From Thiobacillus sp. 63-78 (lineage in GTDB: Bacteria > Pseudomonadota > Gammaproteobacteria > Burkholderiales > Thiobacillaceae), in assembly GCA_001899765.1 (NCBI GenBank), contig MKWM01000011.1, positions 97,422 to 161,421 on the forward strand: a stretch of DNA of 64,000 bases, read 5' to 3'. The position numbers were made by a program, and so were the translations under genes. Positions 17,132-25,961 of this stretch are shown piece after piece. The notes under the pieces are model-generated. The model was not told the origin of the DNA. It did no database searches and saw only the letters and a list, made by a program, of their open reading frames with translations. Within the stretch, counting starts at the first letter, position 1. Each line of letters starts with the position of its first letter.

Positions 17132-17959
17132 TCAGTCGGGTTTGACTGTGAGCACCACGCTTCCCTTGTCGTACTTTTGAAGATAACGCGCAATCGATTC
17201 AAAGGTAGCCGTGATGGGCGTTCCACTCTGGTCCACCAGCGACACTTCCTTCACGAACATGGAACCCAGCATCAGCTTGAAGGGATTTACGTCGACCTTC
17301 TGGGGCTCGAAATAGGCCTTGGTATTGGCTTTGAGGACCTTGGGGTCGGTGGTTTGATAAATCGCTGAGTTGATTACGTCTAGCACGAATTCTGTGCAGT
17401 TCTGTCGTCCGAGGGTGTATGGGTTGGCGATCACGGAGTAGCTGGACTCGTGCAGGAAGGCGTACGCAGGTGAAGTGATGACCTTCAGTAGCCGTTGTTG
17501 CAGTTCCCACGATGGCACGATAATTCCGGCCTCGAGTTCGGATACGCCGGCAAAAAAATCCACCGGAAAATCCTGAACCAGTTCACTCCTGTCGGGTGCA
17601 TTTTCCAACTGATACAGGTTCTGAATCGAATATCCCGGAACTTTGCGCCCATCACTGGTGGTGATCTCCGAATAGACGGCAAAGGCCGCATGTGTAAAAC
17701 GCATTCCAGGCGGCATTTCCGCGGCTGGGCGGCCCATGCGCGCGAGGATCGTGACGCGCGCGCCATTCGCTGCCATTGTTTTTTCCACCTTTTTCGAGAA
17801 AGCGATAATCTGCTCGGGCGAGAAAGTGGCTTGCACCGACGCGGCGCTGGAGCTGGAGCTAAAGCTGACGGCACTGGCGTTGAAGGGAGCGGAGGCCGAC
17901 AGGAAAGCGGCTGTAATTAAAACGCTGAGAAGGGCAGGATGCCGAAGAGTGTGCGACAT
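17132..17959 (-). CDS. DUF2145 family exported protein
   Basis: 275 aa. The signal peptide (HPALLSVLITAAFLSASAPFNASA) is followed by a Ser-rich linker. The body has FSPEQIIAFSKKVEKTMAANGARVTILARMGRP, MRFTHAAFAVYSEITTSDG, and a conserved late segment NPYTLGRQNCTEFVLDVINSAIY. The RFTHAAFAV and RQNCTEFVLD pattern is that of DUF2145, whose His and Cys arrangement recalls NlpC/P60-type papain-fold enzymes, so a periplasmic hydrolase is possible but unproven. It follows a small exported protein gene by 11 bp. Confidence 0.8.
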   Translation of the reverse strand: MSHTLRHPALLSVLITAAFLSASAPFNASAVSFSSSSSAASVQATFSPEQIIAFSKKVEKTMAANGARVTILARMGRPAAEMPPGMRFTHAAFAVYSEITTSDGRKVPGYSIQNLYQLENAPDRSELVQDFPVDFFAGVSELEAGIIVPSWELQQRLLKVITSPAYAFLHESSYSVIANPYTLGRQNCTEFVLDVINSAIYQTTDPKVLKANTKAYFEPQKVDVNPFKLMLGSMFVKEVSLVDQSGTPITATFESIARYLQKYDKGSVVLTVKPD

Positions 17960-17970
17960 GACGCTTGTCC

Positions 17971-18321
17971 TTATCGCGGCGTGGCGGCGGAGCGCAGCGC
18001 TTGATCCGGCGGTACTGTCGTGATCACTTCATCTGTGATGGGCAATGGCTGCGAGTTCGCGGCATTGGACAACTGCGCGGCTGCCGAAGTACTTACGGCG
18101 CCGGCCGCACTCAGAGCGACGCCGCCTACCGAAAGGGGAACGGCGACCACTGCTGATGTCGTCTTGCCGGAAGCCGCAACCGCATGGGCGGCGCTAGCAC
18201 TTCCGTGAGCCGAGGCCTGGACCGAGTGGTTAACGGCTTTCACGGCATCAGTTCCGCCTCCATACGCCAATCCACTGGTGATCATGACGGTGGCAGAAAG
18301 AATGAATCGTATCGTTTGCAT
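17971..18321 (-). CDS. Small Ala/Ser-rich exported protein, unknown
   Basis: 116 aa from the ATG at 18321 (GGGGAG upstream), giving MQTIRFILSATVMITSGLAYGG as signal peptide; the longer frame start lacks a ribosome site. The mature part is dominated by Ala, Ser and Val (HGSASAAHAVAASGKTTSAVVAVPLSVGGVALSAAGAVSTSAAAQL) with a hydrophobic stretch and ends PPDQALRSAATPR. No enzyme motif. It is the first gene of a two-gene unit with the DUF2145 protein and is probably its partner in the envelope. Confidence 0.7.
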   Translation of the reverse strand: MQTIRFILSATVMITSGLAYGGGTDAVKAVNHSVQASAHGSASAAHAVAASGKTTSAVVAVPLSVGGVALSAAGAVSTSAAAQLSNAANSQPLPITDEVITTVPPDQALRSAATPR

Positions 18322-18461
18322 GGTCTCCCCCTGAGTATTAGTTGAAAGGTAGTTGAAAACTACCATGTGCATCATTGCAGAATTTCGAACGCTTGGGAAA
18401 CGTAAGTAACAAAGGAAACTCGGGCTCGCTGTTTAGGTGGGTGGATGGCGAGGCTTGTTGT

Positions 18462-19163
18462 TCAGACCCCCAGCCCGAATACGACCAGCCGATCTTTCAC
18501 GCTTGCACTCTTCTCAAGCCATGCTTTCGCCGGGCGCGTCGCGATGGATTGCGTCGGCAAGCTCAGGTCCGTGCCGACGCTGACCCATGTCTCGGGTGCG
18601 AGCGTGGTGGCTAGCGCGTCCAGCAGGGCCGCGCTGCGGTAGGGCGTTTCGATGAAGAGTTGGGTGGCGTTTTCCTTGCGCGCGGTCTTTTCCAGTTCAC
18701 GGATTTTCTGGCTGCGCTCGGGCTCCTTCGCCGGCAGGTAGCCGTGGAAAGTGAAGCGCTGCCCGCCCAGGCCCGAGGCCATCAGCGCCAGCAAAATAGA
18801 CGATGGGCCGATCAGCGGGAGGACCGGAATGTTCTCGCGATGCGCGGCCATGACCAGCGCCGCGCCGGGATCGGCCACTGCTGGACAGCCCGCTTCCGAC
18901 AGCAGGCCGACGTCGTGGCCGGCCTTCAGCGGCGCCAGCAGCGCGGCAATGGCCGCCGCCGGGGTGTGTTCGTTCAACTCCTCGATGTTCAGCGACTGAA
19001 TGGGCAGCGGGTGACCCATCGCTTTGAGATGGGCGCGCGCGGTCTTGGCGCGTTCGACCACGAAATGGTCGAGTCGGCGCGCGACCGCGAGGGTGTCGGG
19101 CGGCAGGCAAGCCTCCGGGCTGACCGGCCCCAGCGGAACCGGGATCAGGTAGAGGGTGGCCAC
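18462..19163 (-). CDS. Tetrapyrrole-methylase-fold SAM methyltransferase (RsmI-related)
   Basis: About 233 aa from the GTG at 19163 (VATLYLIPVPLGP); an ATG at 19196 would add 11 residues overlapping maf. Motifs: LYLIPVPLG, LLSEAGCPAVADPGA, LPLIGPSSILLALMASGLGGQRFTFHGYLP and TQLFIETPYRS, the typical blocks of the RsmI branch of the SAM-dependent 'corrin/porphyrin methylase' fold. It lacks the long C-terminus of RsmI, so it is more likely the short paralogue common in betaproteobacteria than the 16S C1402 2'-O-methyltransferase itself. Adjacent to maf on the same strand. Confidence 0.82.
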   Translation of the reverse strand: MATLYLIPVPLGPVSPEACLPPDTLAVARRLDHFVVERAKTARAHLKAMGHPLPIQSLNIEELNEHTPAAAIAALLAPLKAGHDVGLLSEAGCPAVADPGAALVMAAHRENIPVLPLIGPSSILLALMASGLGGQRFTFHGYLPAKEPERSQKIRELEKTARKENATQLFIETPYRSAALLDALATTLAPETWVSVGTDLSLPTQSIATRPAKAWLEKSASVKDRLVVFGLGV

Positions 19164-19170
19164 GCTTGCA

Positions 19171-19761
19171 TTACACCGCGTGCCATGTGAGGACATCGAC
19201 GCCTTCGTTCAGCAGCATCCCGGTCAGCGCCATCAGCGGCAGGCCGATCAGCGCGGTGGGGTCGGGGCTGTCCATGCGTTCCATCAGGGCGATGCCGAGC
19301 GCTTCGCTCTTCGCCGAACCGGCGCAGTCGTAGGGCTGCTCCTTGTGCAGGTAGGCGGTGATCTGCGCGTCGCTGAGCGCGCGGATGTGCACCACGGTCG
19401 GCACGTCGCGCGTCTGCGTGTGGCCGCTGCGGCTGTTCAGCAGCGTCAACACGGTGTGGAACACCATGGCCTTGCCCTGCATGGCCTTCAACTGGGCGAA
19501 GGCCTGGTCGAAACCGCCGGGCTTGCCGAGCTGCGCGTCGCCGAGCATCAACACCTGGTCCGAGCCGATGATGAGGGCGTCCGGGTAAGCCGCTGCGGCG
19601 GCCTGCGCCTTCAGCACCGACAGGCGCAAAGCGGTGGCCGAAGGCGTTTCGTCCGGCCGCGGCGTTTCGTCGACGTCGGGCGACAGGACGTCGAACGGGA
19701 TGTGCAGGCGCGACAGCAGTTCGCGCCGGTAGCGCGAGGTGGAGGCAAGGACCAGTTTCAT
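19171..19761 (-). CDS. Maf-family nucleotide pyrophosphatase (YceF-like)
   Basis: 196 aa, starting MKLVLASTSRYRRELLSRL, the Maf signature. It has the SPDVDETPRPDE and IIGSDQVLMLG motifs, with the catalytic base Asp in GSDQ, and a C-terminal LIGLPLMALTGML block. The SDQV (not TDT) variant points to the YceF group that hydrolyses m7GTP. It is a housecleaning enzyme for modified nucleotides. It is downstream of the pyruvate carboxylase genes, separated by an inverted repeat. Confidence 0.92.
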   Translation of the reverse strand: MKLVLASTSRYRRELLSRLHIPFDVLSPDVDETPRPDETPSATALRLSVLKAQAAAAAYPDALIIGSDQVLMLGDAQLGKPGGFDQAFAQLKAMQGKAMVFHTVLTLLNSRSGHTQTRDVPTVVHIRALSDAQITAYLHKEQPYDCAGSAKSEALGIALMERMDSPDPTALIGLPLMALTGMLLNEGVDVLTWHAV

Positions 19762-19770
19762 ATTGAATTT

Positions 19771-19856
19771 TTCACCACAGAGGCACAGAGAGCACAGAGG
19801 GGAAACAGGCTAAGCAACACATGGCCCAGCGACTTTCTCTGTGCCTCTGTGGTGAA
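19771..19856. repeat. Long inverted repeat, CACCACAGAGGCACAG type
   Basis: Perfect 21-bp arms (19771-19791 and 19836-19856) beginning TTCACCACAGAGGCAC, separated by 44 bases. A related element with 25-bp arms occurs at 34241-34333. It sits between pycB and maf, both minus strand, and may act as a transcript end or processing site. Confidence 0.85.
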
Positions 19857-19866
19857 GTTTTTTGAT

Positions 19867-21711
19867 TCATTCCGGCTGGATTTCCACCAGCGCCATGTCG
19901 GGCGTCACCGCATCGCCTTTCTTGCAGGAAATGCTGATGACGACGCCGGCGATCGGTGCCTGCACTTCGTTTTCCATTTTCATCGCCTCGATCACCAGCA
20001 CGCCGTCGCCGGCCTTGACCGTTTGCCCAATACTGATCAGCACGTCGACGATGGTGCCGGGCATGGCGGCGGTGACGTGGCCGGGATGGCTGGCGCGCGG
20101 CTTCTGGCCGGCAGCGGGTGCCGCGGCGGCCTTGCGCGGCGCGCTATCGCTGCCGGCTGATACCGCGACTTCGTTCAGCGATTCGACCAGCACTTCTTCC
20201 GAGACGCCATCGATCGATACGAAATAGGGGCGCTGGGCGGCGTCGCTGCGGCCGCTACCGGACAGCTTGATGTGGTAGGTCTCGCCGTGCAGCGTGATCT
20301 TGAACTCGTCGGCGGCGTAGCGTGGCGCGCTGTCTTCCTGCAATGCGCCCGGCGGCAACAACTGTTCGGGCTTGAGGCTGCCGGCCGCGCGTTCCTGCAG
20401 CCAGGTCTTGCCGATCTCGGGGAACATGGCGTAGGTCAGCACATCCTCGTCGGACTTGGCCAGGCCTTCGATTTCGCCGCGCAGCTTGTCGAGTTCATCG
20501 GCGATCAGGTCGGCCGGACGGCAGGTGGCGACTTCGAGGTCGCCGATGGCGCGCTTGCGGACCTCTTCATTGACGTGCCCCGGCGCTTTCCCATAGCGAC
20601 CCTGCAAGTAGAGCTTGACCTCGTTGGTGACCGATTTGTAGCGCTCGCCCGTGAGCACGTTCAGCGCGGCCTGGGTGCCGACGATCTGCGAGGTGGGGGT
20701 GACCAGCGGGGGATAGCCGAGATCCTGGCGCACGCGTGGAATTTCCTCGAGCACGGCGTCCATCTGGTCGATCGCCCCCTGTTCCTTCAACTGGTTGGCG
20801 AGGTTGGAAATCATTCCGCCCGGCACCTGGTTGATCAGCACGCGGGTATCGGTGCCGGTGAACGCCGATTCGAATTGCCAGTATTTCCTGCGCACTTCCT
20901 TGAAGTAGGTCGAGATTTCCTCGATCAGCGGCAGCGACAATCCGGTGTCGTATTCGGTGCCGGCCAGCGCGGCAACCAGGCTCTGCGTGGTGGGGTGACT
21001 GGCGCCTTCGGCAAACGCGCCGACGCAGGTGTCGATGATGCGGGCGCCCGCCTCCACGGCCTTCAGGTGCGTCATGTGCGCCAGCCCCGAGGTGGCGTGG
21101 CTGTGGGTATGGATGGGCAGGTCGGTGGCGGTGCGGATCTCGCGTACCAGCTCGAATGCGGTATACGGCGTGAGCAGGCCCGCCATGTCCTTGATCGCGA
21201 TGGTGTCGCAGCCCATCTCCGCCAGTCCCTTGGCGAGGCCGACGAAGTGCGGGATGTCGTGTACCGGGCTGGTGGTGTAGCAGAGCGTGCCTTCGGCATG
21301 CTTGCCGGCGGCTTTGACCGATTCGATCGAGACCTTGAGATTGCGCAGATCGTTCATCGCGTCGAACACGCGGAACACGTCGACGCCGTTGTCGGCGGAT
21401 TTCTGCACGAAGGCCCGCACCACATCGTCGGAGTAATTGCGGTAGCCGAGCAGGTTCTGCCCGCGCAGCAGCATCTGGATGCGCGTATTCGGCAGTGCCT
21501 TGCGCAGTTTGCGCAGACGTTCCCACGGGTCTTCGCGCAGGAAACGCACGCAGGCGTCGAAGGTGGCGCCGCCCCAGGCCTCGAGCGACCAGAAGCCGAC
21601 CGCATCGAGCTTGCCGCAGATCGGCAACATGTCCTCCGTGCGCATGCGGGTGGCGATGAGTGATTGATGGCCGTCGCGCAGAACGAGATCGGTGATGTGT
21701 ACTTTTGCCAT
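19867..21711 (-). CDS. pycB: Pyruvate carboxylase subunit B / oxaloacetate decarboxylase alpha-type, biotin-carrying
   Basis: 614 aa. Residues ~5-270 form the HMGL-like carboxyltransferase TIM barrel (VLRDGHQSLIATRM, EAWGGATFDACVRFL, IKDMAGLLTP, HTHATSG-like HSHATSGLAHM with metal His). The PYC_OADA conserved domain follows, then a Pro/Ala linker and a C-terminal biotinyl domain with the biotin lysine in VIEAMKMENEV. Paired with a separate biotin-carboxylase subunit six bases upstream, it forms the two-subunit pyruvate carboxylase that makes oxaloacetate for anaplerosis. A Na+-pump OadA role is less likely because no oadB/oadG is present. Confidence 0.93.
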   Translation of the reverse strand: MAKVHITDLVLRDGHQSLIATRMRTEDMLPICGKLDAVGFWSLEAWGGATFDACVRFLREDPWERLRKLRKALPNTRIQMLLRGQNLLGYRNYSDDVVRAFVQKSADNGVDVFRVFDAMNDLRNLKVSIESVKAAGKHAEGTLCYTTSPVHDIPHFVGLAKGLAEMGCDTIAIKDMAGLLTPYTAFELVREIRTATDLPIHTHSHATSGLAHMTHLKAVEAGARIIDTCVGAFAEGASHPTTQSLVAALAGTEYDTGLSLPLIEEISTYFKEVRRKYWQFESAFTGTDTRVLINQVPGGMISNLANQLKEQGAIDQMDAVLEEIPRVRQDLGYPPLVTPTSQIVGTQAALNVLTGERYKSVTNEVKLYLQGRYGKAPGHVNEEVRKRAIGDLEVATCRPADLIADELDKLRGEIEGLAKSDEDVLTYAMFPEIGKTWLQERAAGSLKPEQLLPPGALQEDSAPRYAADEFKITLHGETYHIKLSGSGRSDAAQRPYFVSIDGVSEEVLVESLNEVAVSAGSDSAPRKAAAAPAAGQKPRASHPGHVTAAMPGTIVDVLISIGQTVKAGDGVLVIEAMKMENEVQAPIAGVVISISCKKGDAVTPDMALVEIQPE

Positions 21712-21717
21712 GATTGA

Positions 21718-23136
21718 TTAAAGTCCCTGATGCGCGGCAATGGCGGCAGCGATGGCGGCGGCGATCACTTCCGGTGGTTTCTTTTCGGTGTACTGGGTGA
21801 GTTCCGGATGCGTTTCGACGAAGCCGGTATTGAAACGCCCGCTGCGGAACTCGGGATTCTTGAGGATTTCCTGGTAATAGGGAATCGTCGTCTTCACGCC
21901 ATACACCAGCATGTCGGACAGTGCGCGGCGGCCGCGCTCGACTGCGGATTCCCAGGTCAGGCTCCATACACTGAGCTTGGCGCACATCGAATCGAAGTAG
22001 GGCGGGATCACGTAGTCCGTATAGATCGCGGCATCCACCCGTACCCCCGGACCACCCGGCGAATAATAGCGCGTGATGCGGCCCAGGCTCGGCAGGAATT
22101 CGTTCTTCGGGTCTTCGGCGTTGATGCGGAATTCGATGGCATAGCCGCGATGCCCGATGTTTTCCTGCGAATATTGCAGCGGCAGGCCGGAAGCGATGCG
22201 AATCTGTTCCTGCACGATGTCGACGCCGGTGATGGTCTCGGTGATCGGGTGCTCGACCTGCAGCCGGGTGTTCATTTCCATGAAGTAGAACTGATTGTCC
22301 TGGTCGAGCAGGAATTCCACCGTGCCGGCATTGACGTAGCCGACGGCCTTGGCGGCGCGCACCGCCAGCTTGCCGATATATTGCCGCTGGGCTTCGGTGA
22401 GCTGCGGGCTCGGCGCGATCTCGATCAGCTTCTGGTTGCGTCGCTGGATCGAGCAGTCGCGCTCGAACAGGTGGATGACGTTGCCCTGGGTGTCGCCGAG
22501 GACCTGCACCTCGATATGCTTGGGCTGCACCACGCATTTCTCGACGAACACCTCGGGCTTGCCGAAGGCCTTGCTGGCCTCCGATACCACCCGGTCGTAA
22601 TTTTTCAGCAGGTCCTGCTCGCTGTCGCAACGGCGAATGCCGCGCCCGCCGCCGCCGTTGGTGGCTTTGAGCATGACCGGGTAACCAATCCTGCCGGCCA
22701 GTGCGCGCGCCTCCTCGACGTTTTCCAGGTTGTGGTCGGAGCCCGGCACCACCGGAATGCCGGCGGCGAGCATCGCATTGCGCGCCTGGATCTTGTCGCC
22801 CATGCGGCGGATCACCTCGGGTGAGGGGCCGATGAAGCGGATGCCGCGGCGCGCGCAGATGGTCGCCAGATCGGGATTTTCGGAGAGGAAACCATAGCCG
22901 GGATGCAGCGCGTCGCAGCCTGACGCAGCCGCCAGATTGACCAATGTATGGGCGTTCAGATAGCCAAGAATCGGATCCTTGCCGATGTGATAGGCCTCGT
23001 CGGCCTTCTTCACATGGAGGGCATGGCGGTCGGCATCGGTATAAATGGCGACCGACTTGATGCCCAGTTCGACGCAGGCGCGCACGATGCGGACGGCGAT
23101 CTCGCCCCGGTTGGCGACCAGTATTTTCTTAAGCAT
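21718..23136 (-). CDS. pycA: Pyruvate carboxylase subunit A (biotin carboxylase)
   Basis: 472 aa. MLKKILVANRGEIAVRIVRAC is the biotin-carboxylase N-terminus. The ATP-grasp glycine loop NGGGGRGIRRC, VQPKHIEVQVLGD, the metal/catalytic block YFMEMNTRLQVEHPITE and the C-terminal EFLPSLGRITRYYSPGGPGVRVD are all present. It carboxylates biotin on the B subunit with ATP and bicarbonate. It is close to AccC in sequence, but placement directly before pycB and absence of accB indicate pyruvate carboxylase. Divergent from yceD across ~106 bp. Confidence 0.92.
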   Translation of the reverse strand: MLKKILVANRGEIAVRIVRACVELGIKSVAIYTDADRHALHVKKADEAYHIGKDPILGYLNAHTLVNLAAASGCDALHPGYGFLSENPDLATICARRGIRFIGPSPEVIRRMGDKIQARNAMLAAGIPVVPGSDHNLENVEEARALAGRIGYPVMLKATNGGGGRGIRRCDSEQDLLKNYDRVVSEASKAFGKPEVFVEKCVVQPKHIEVQVLGDTQGNVIHLFERDCSIQRRNQKLIEIAPSPQLTEAQRQYIGKLAVRAAKAVGYVNAGTVEFLLDQDNQFYFMEMNTRLQVEHPITETITGVDIVQEQIRIASGLPLQYSQENIGHRGYAIEFRINAEDPKNEFLPSLGRITRYYSPGGPGVRVDAAIYTDYVIPPYFDSMCAKLSVWSLTWESAVERGRRALSDMLVYGVKTTIPYYQEILKNPEFRSGRFNTGFVETHPELTQYTEKKPPEVIAAAIAAAIAAHQGL

Positions 23137-23242
23137 GGGTTCGCCTGAAGTTGGGATGGCTAGGGTTTCTTTGACAAAAAGAACACGAAATCATATCATT
23201 GCGGGCTAATGTTGTTGGCCATATCAATCGGGGTTCGTCGCC

Positions 23243-23671
23243 ATGCTCGGGACTGTTGAAGTCGATCCATGGCGTTTTTGCAGGGATGCGCAGTCGTGGG
23301 AAATCCGGTCCGATGTGGCCGGGTTCCCACGGCTTGCCCATGAATTTACGCAAGGCGCGCTGTTCTGTCGAGTTGCCGGGCGTGCGGACCCGCGTGGCGG
23401 CCTGTCCCTGCAGGTATCGATCGGTGGCGAGGTGGGGCTGACCTGTCAGCGTTGCCTGGGAAGCCTGTCGTATACGGTCGGGCTCGAGCGCACGCTGTAT
23501 CTGGCGCGTAACGAGGCCGAGCTGGAACGGCTGGATGCATTGCCCGACAGCGACGCGATTCAGCCGGGTGAACGACTGGATCTGGTCGAACTGGTTGAGG
23601 ATGAAGTGCTGTTGAGCCTGCCGCTTGTACCCATGCATGCGGAAGGTGAATGCTCCCTGCGTGGAGTGTGA
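23243..23671 (+). CDS. yceD: YceD/DUF177 protein (23S rRNA accumulation protein)
   Basis: 142 aa. The DUF177 core is GGLSLQVSIGGEVGLTCQRCLGSL, with the C-x2-C pair typical of the family, and the acidic LVELVEDEVLLSLPLVPMH block precedes the final EGECSLRGV. It lies upstream of rpmF as in most bacteria, where it influences 23S rRNA accumulation. First gene of the rpmF-plsX-fab operon. Confidence 0.92.
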   Translation: MLGTVEVDPWRFCRDAQSWEIRSDVAGFPRLAHEFTQGALFCRVAGRADPRGGLSLQVSIGGEVGLTCQRCLGSLSYTVGLERTLYLARNEAELERLDALPDSDAIQPGERLDLVELVEDEVLLSLPLVPMHAEGECSLRGV

Positions 23672-23681
23672 TGGGTTTTGA

Positions 23682-23710
23682 GCGCCGGATTTCCGGCGCC
23701 CCGTTTTTTT
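23682..23710 (+). terminator. Intrinsic-terminator-like hairpin between yceD and rpmF
   Basis: GCGCCGG / CCGGCGC stem with an ATTT loop, then CCCG and seven Ts. It lies 11 bases after the yceD stop and 12 before the rpmF ATG. It could cap yceD mRNA or act as an attenuator for rpmF and the fab operon. Confidence 0.75.
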
Positions 23711-23721
23711 AGGAGTAGGAA

Positions 23722-23901
23722 ATGGCAGTTCAGCAAAACAAGAAATCCCCGTCCAAGCGCGGCATGCATCGCGCGCACGATTTCCTGACCAGCCCGCCGC
23801 TGGCCGTCGAACCGACCACGGGTGAAACGCATCTGCGCCACCACGTCAGCCCCAACGGCTTTTACCGTGGGCGCAAGGTCATCAAGGCCAAAGGCGAATA
23901 A
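23722..23901 (+). CDS. rpmF: 50S ribosomal protein L32
   Basis: 59 aa: [20 protein letters not shown] is the standard L32 N-terminus, with [18 protein letters not shown] at the C-terminal end. AGGAG lies seven bases upstream of the ATG. The zinc-cysteine set of some L32s is absent, as in other proteobacterial L32. Located between yceD and plsX, the conserved order. Confidence 0.96.
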   Translation: MAVQQNKKSPSKRGMHRAHDFLTSPPLAVEPTTGETHLRHHVSPNGFYRGRKVIKAKGE

Positions 23902-23969
23902 TTTACTTGTGCGCCACGGCGTGAACCTTGCCGCCAGGCGCGACCGGCTCAGCCAACGATTCCGGCTGC

Positions 23970-24989
23970 ATGAGATATATCACTGTCGCCATTGATGTCA
24001 TGGGGGGCGACCACGGCCCCCATGTCACGGTTCCCGCGGCGATCCGTTGCCTTGCGCGTCATCCCGACCTGAATGTGATCCTGGTCGGGTCGCAGGACAT
24101 CATTGCGGCGGAGCTCAAGGCGCGCCGGGCCCGGATCAGCCCACGCCTGATCGTGCGTCACGCCAGCCAGGTGGTGGCCATGGACGAGGCGCCAGCGCTG
24201 GCCTTGCGCGGCAAGAAGGATTCCTCGATGCGCGTGGCCATCGATCTCGTCAAGTCGGGCGAGGCCGATGCCTGCGTGTCGGCGGGTAATACTGGCGCGT
24301 TGATGGCGACGGCCCGCTTCGTCCTGAAAACCCTGCCGGGCATCGACCGTCCAGCCATTGCCGGCGTGATGCCGACGAGCGTGGGCCACGCGCTGGTGCT
24401 CGACATGGGCGCCAATGTCGATTGCACGGCCGAACATCTGCTGCAGTTCGGCATCATGGGGGCCATGCTGGTATCGGCGGTGGAGCACAAGCCGAATCCG
24501 AGCGTGGGCCTGCTCAATATCGGCGAGGAAGCCATCAAGGGCAATGACATGGTGAAGCGGGCTGCAGAATTGCTGCGCGACAGCCACCTGAATTTTTACG
24601 GCAACGTTGAAGGTAACGACATTTTCAAGGGCACCACCGACGTGGTCGTGTGCGACGGCTTTGTCGGCAACGTGACCCTGAAAGCCTCCGAAGGACTCGC
24701 CAAGATGGTTTCCACCACGCTCCGCGCCGAGTTCAGACGCAACTGGCTGACCCGTATTGCCGGCCTGCTGGCCATGCCGGCGCTGAGCGCTTTCAAGCGC
24801 AGGCTCGATCCACGCCGTTACAACGGTGCCACGTTGCTGGGGTTGAAAGGCGTGGTGGTGAAGAGCCACGGGTCGGCCGACCGCTTCGCCTTCGAGCACG
24901 CGATCGAAACCGCCAGCGACGAAGTCCGCAACAACGTGCTGAAACGCATTACCGACCAGATTCAACTCCTGCAACGGGTGGCTGCTTGA
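23970..24989 (+). CDS. plsX: Phosphate acyltransferase PlsX
   Basis: 339 aa from the ATG at 23970 ([20 protein letters not shown]); upstream in-frame codons lack family similarity. It has the PlsX signatures [23 protein letters not shown] and [14 protein letters not shown]. It makes acyl-phosphate from acyl-ACP for PlsY-dependent phosphatidate synthesis. The stop overlaps the fabH TTG start. Confidence 0.96.
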   Translation: MRYITVAIDVMGGDHGPHVTVPAAIRCLARHPDLNVILVGSQDIIAAELKARRARISPRLIVRHASQVVAMDEAPALALRGKKDSSMRVAIDLVKSGEADACVSAGNTGALMATARFVLKTLPGIDRPAIAGVMPTSVGHALVLDMGANVDCTAEHLLQFGIMGAMLVSAVEHKPNPSVGLLNIGEEAIKGNDMVKRAAELLRDSHLNFYGNVEGNDIFKGTTDVVVCDGFVGNVTLKASEGLAKMVSTTLRAEFRRNWLTRIAGLLAMPALSAFKRRLDPRRYNGATLLGLKGVVVKSHGSADRFAFEHAIETASDEVRNNVLKRITDQIQLLQRVAA

Positions 24990-25945
24990 CCTATTCCCGC
25001 ATTCTGGGCACCGGCAGTTATCTGCCGACGCGCATTCTCACCAACGCCGATCTCGAAAAGCTGGTCGAGACGAACGATCAATGGATCGTCGAACGCACCG
25101 GTATACGTAAACGTCATATCGCCGCCGAAGGTGAATTGACCAGCGATCTTGCCATCCAGGCCGCGCACGCCGCGCTCGACGCGGCAGCTCTGACGCCGAA
25201 TGATATCGATCTGCTGCTGGTCGCCACCACCACGCCCGATCTGGTGTTTCCCAGCACCGCCTGCATCGTGCAGTCCAGGCTCGGGATGACCAACGGCCGC
25301 CCGGCATTCGACCTGCAGGCGGTATGCAGCGGTTTCATATACGCCCTGTCGGTGGCCGACCAGTTCATCCGGACCGGTGCGGCCCGGCATGTGCTGGTGA
25401 TCGGCGCCGAGACGCTGTCGCGCATTACCGACTGGAACGACCGCAGCAACTGCATCCTGTGGGGCGACGGCGCGGGCGCGGTCGTGCTGGGCGCCGCCGC
25501 CGAACCGGGCATCATCGCGACCCACATCCATGCCGATGGCCGCCACAAGGAATTGTTGCGCACTACCACCGGTACCTCGACCGGCATGCGCGAACCGGCG
25601 TTGATGCGGATGGAAGGCAACGCGGTGTTCAGGATGGCGGTCAACACCCTCGACCGCATCGTCGACGAAACGCTGGAAGCCAACGGCCTGCAGAAATCGG
25701 ACATCGACTGGCTGGTTCCGCACCAGGCCAACATCCGCATCATTTCCGCCACCGCGAAAAAGCTCGGCATGAGCATGGACAACGTCGTCACCACGGTGGC
25801 GGACCACGGCAACACGTCCGCCGCTTCGGTGCCGCTGGCATTCGACGTGGCGGTGCGCGACGGCCGCATCCAGCGCGGTCAGACCGTGCTGATGGAGGCT
25901 TTCGGCGGCGGCTTCACCTGGGGCTCGGCGCTCCTCAAATACTGA
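24986..25945 (+). CDS. fabH: 3-oxoacyl-ACP synthase III (KAS III)
   Basis: 319 aa from a TTG that overlaps the plsX stop by 4 bp (TTGA); no in-frame ATG exists near. The Cys nucleophile is in [14 protein letters not shown], the His in [10 protein letters not shown] and the Asn in DHGNTSAAS, the complete KAS III triad. It condenses acetyl-CoA with malonyl-ACP to start fatty-acid synthesis. Confidence 0.96.
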   Translation: MTYSRILGTGSYLPTRILTNADLEKLVETNDQWIVERTGIRKRHIAAEGELTSDLAIQAAHAALDAAALTPNDIDLLLVATTTPDLVFPSTACIVQSRLGMTNGRPAFDLQAVCSGFIYALSVADQFIRTGAARHVLVIGAETLSRITDWNDRSNCILWGDGAGAVVLGAAAEPGIIATHIHADGRHKELLRTTTGTSTGMREPALMRMEGNAVFRMAVNTLDRIVDETLEANGLQKSDIDWLVPHQANIRIISATAKKLGMSMDNVVTTVADHGNTSAASVPLAFDVAVRDGRIQRGQTVLMEAFGGGFTWGSALLKY

Positions 25946-25961
25946 ACGAACTGATACACGC

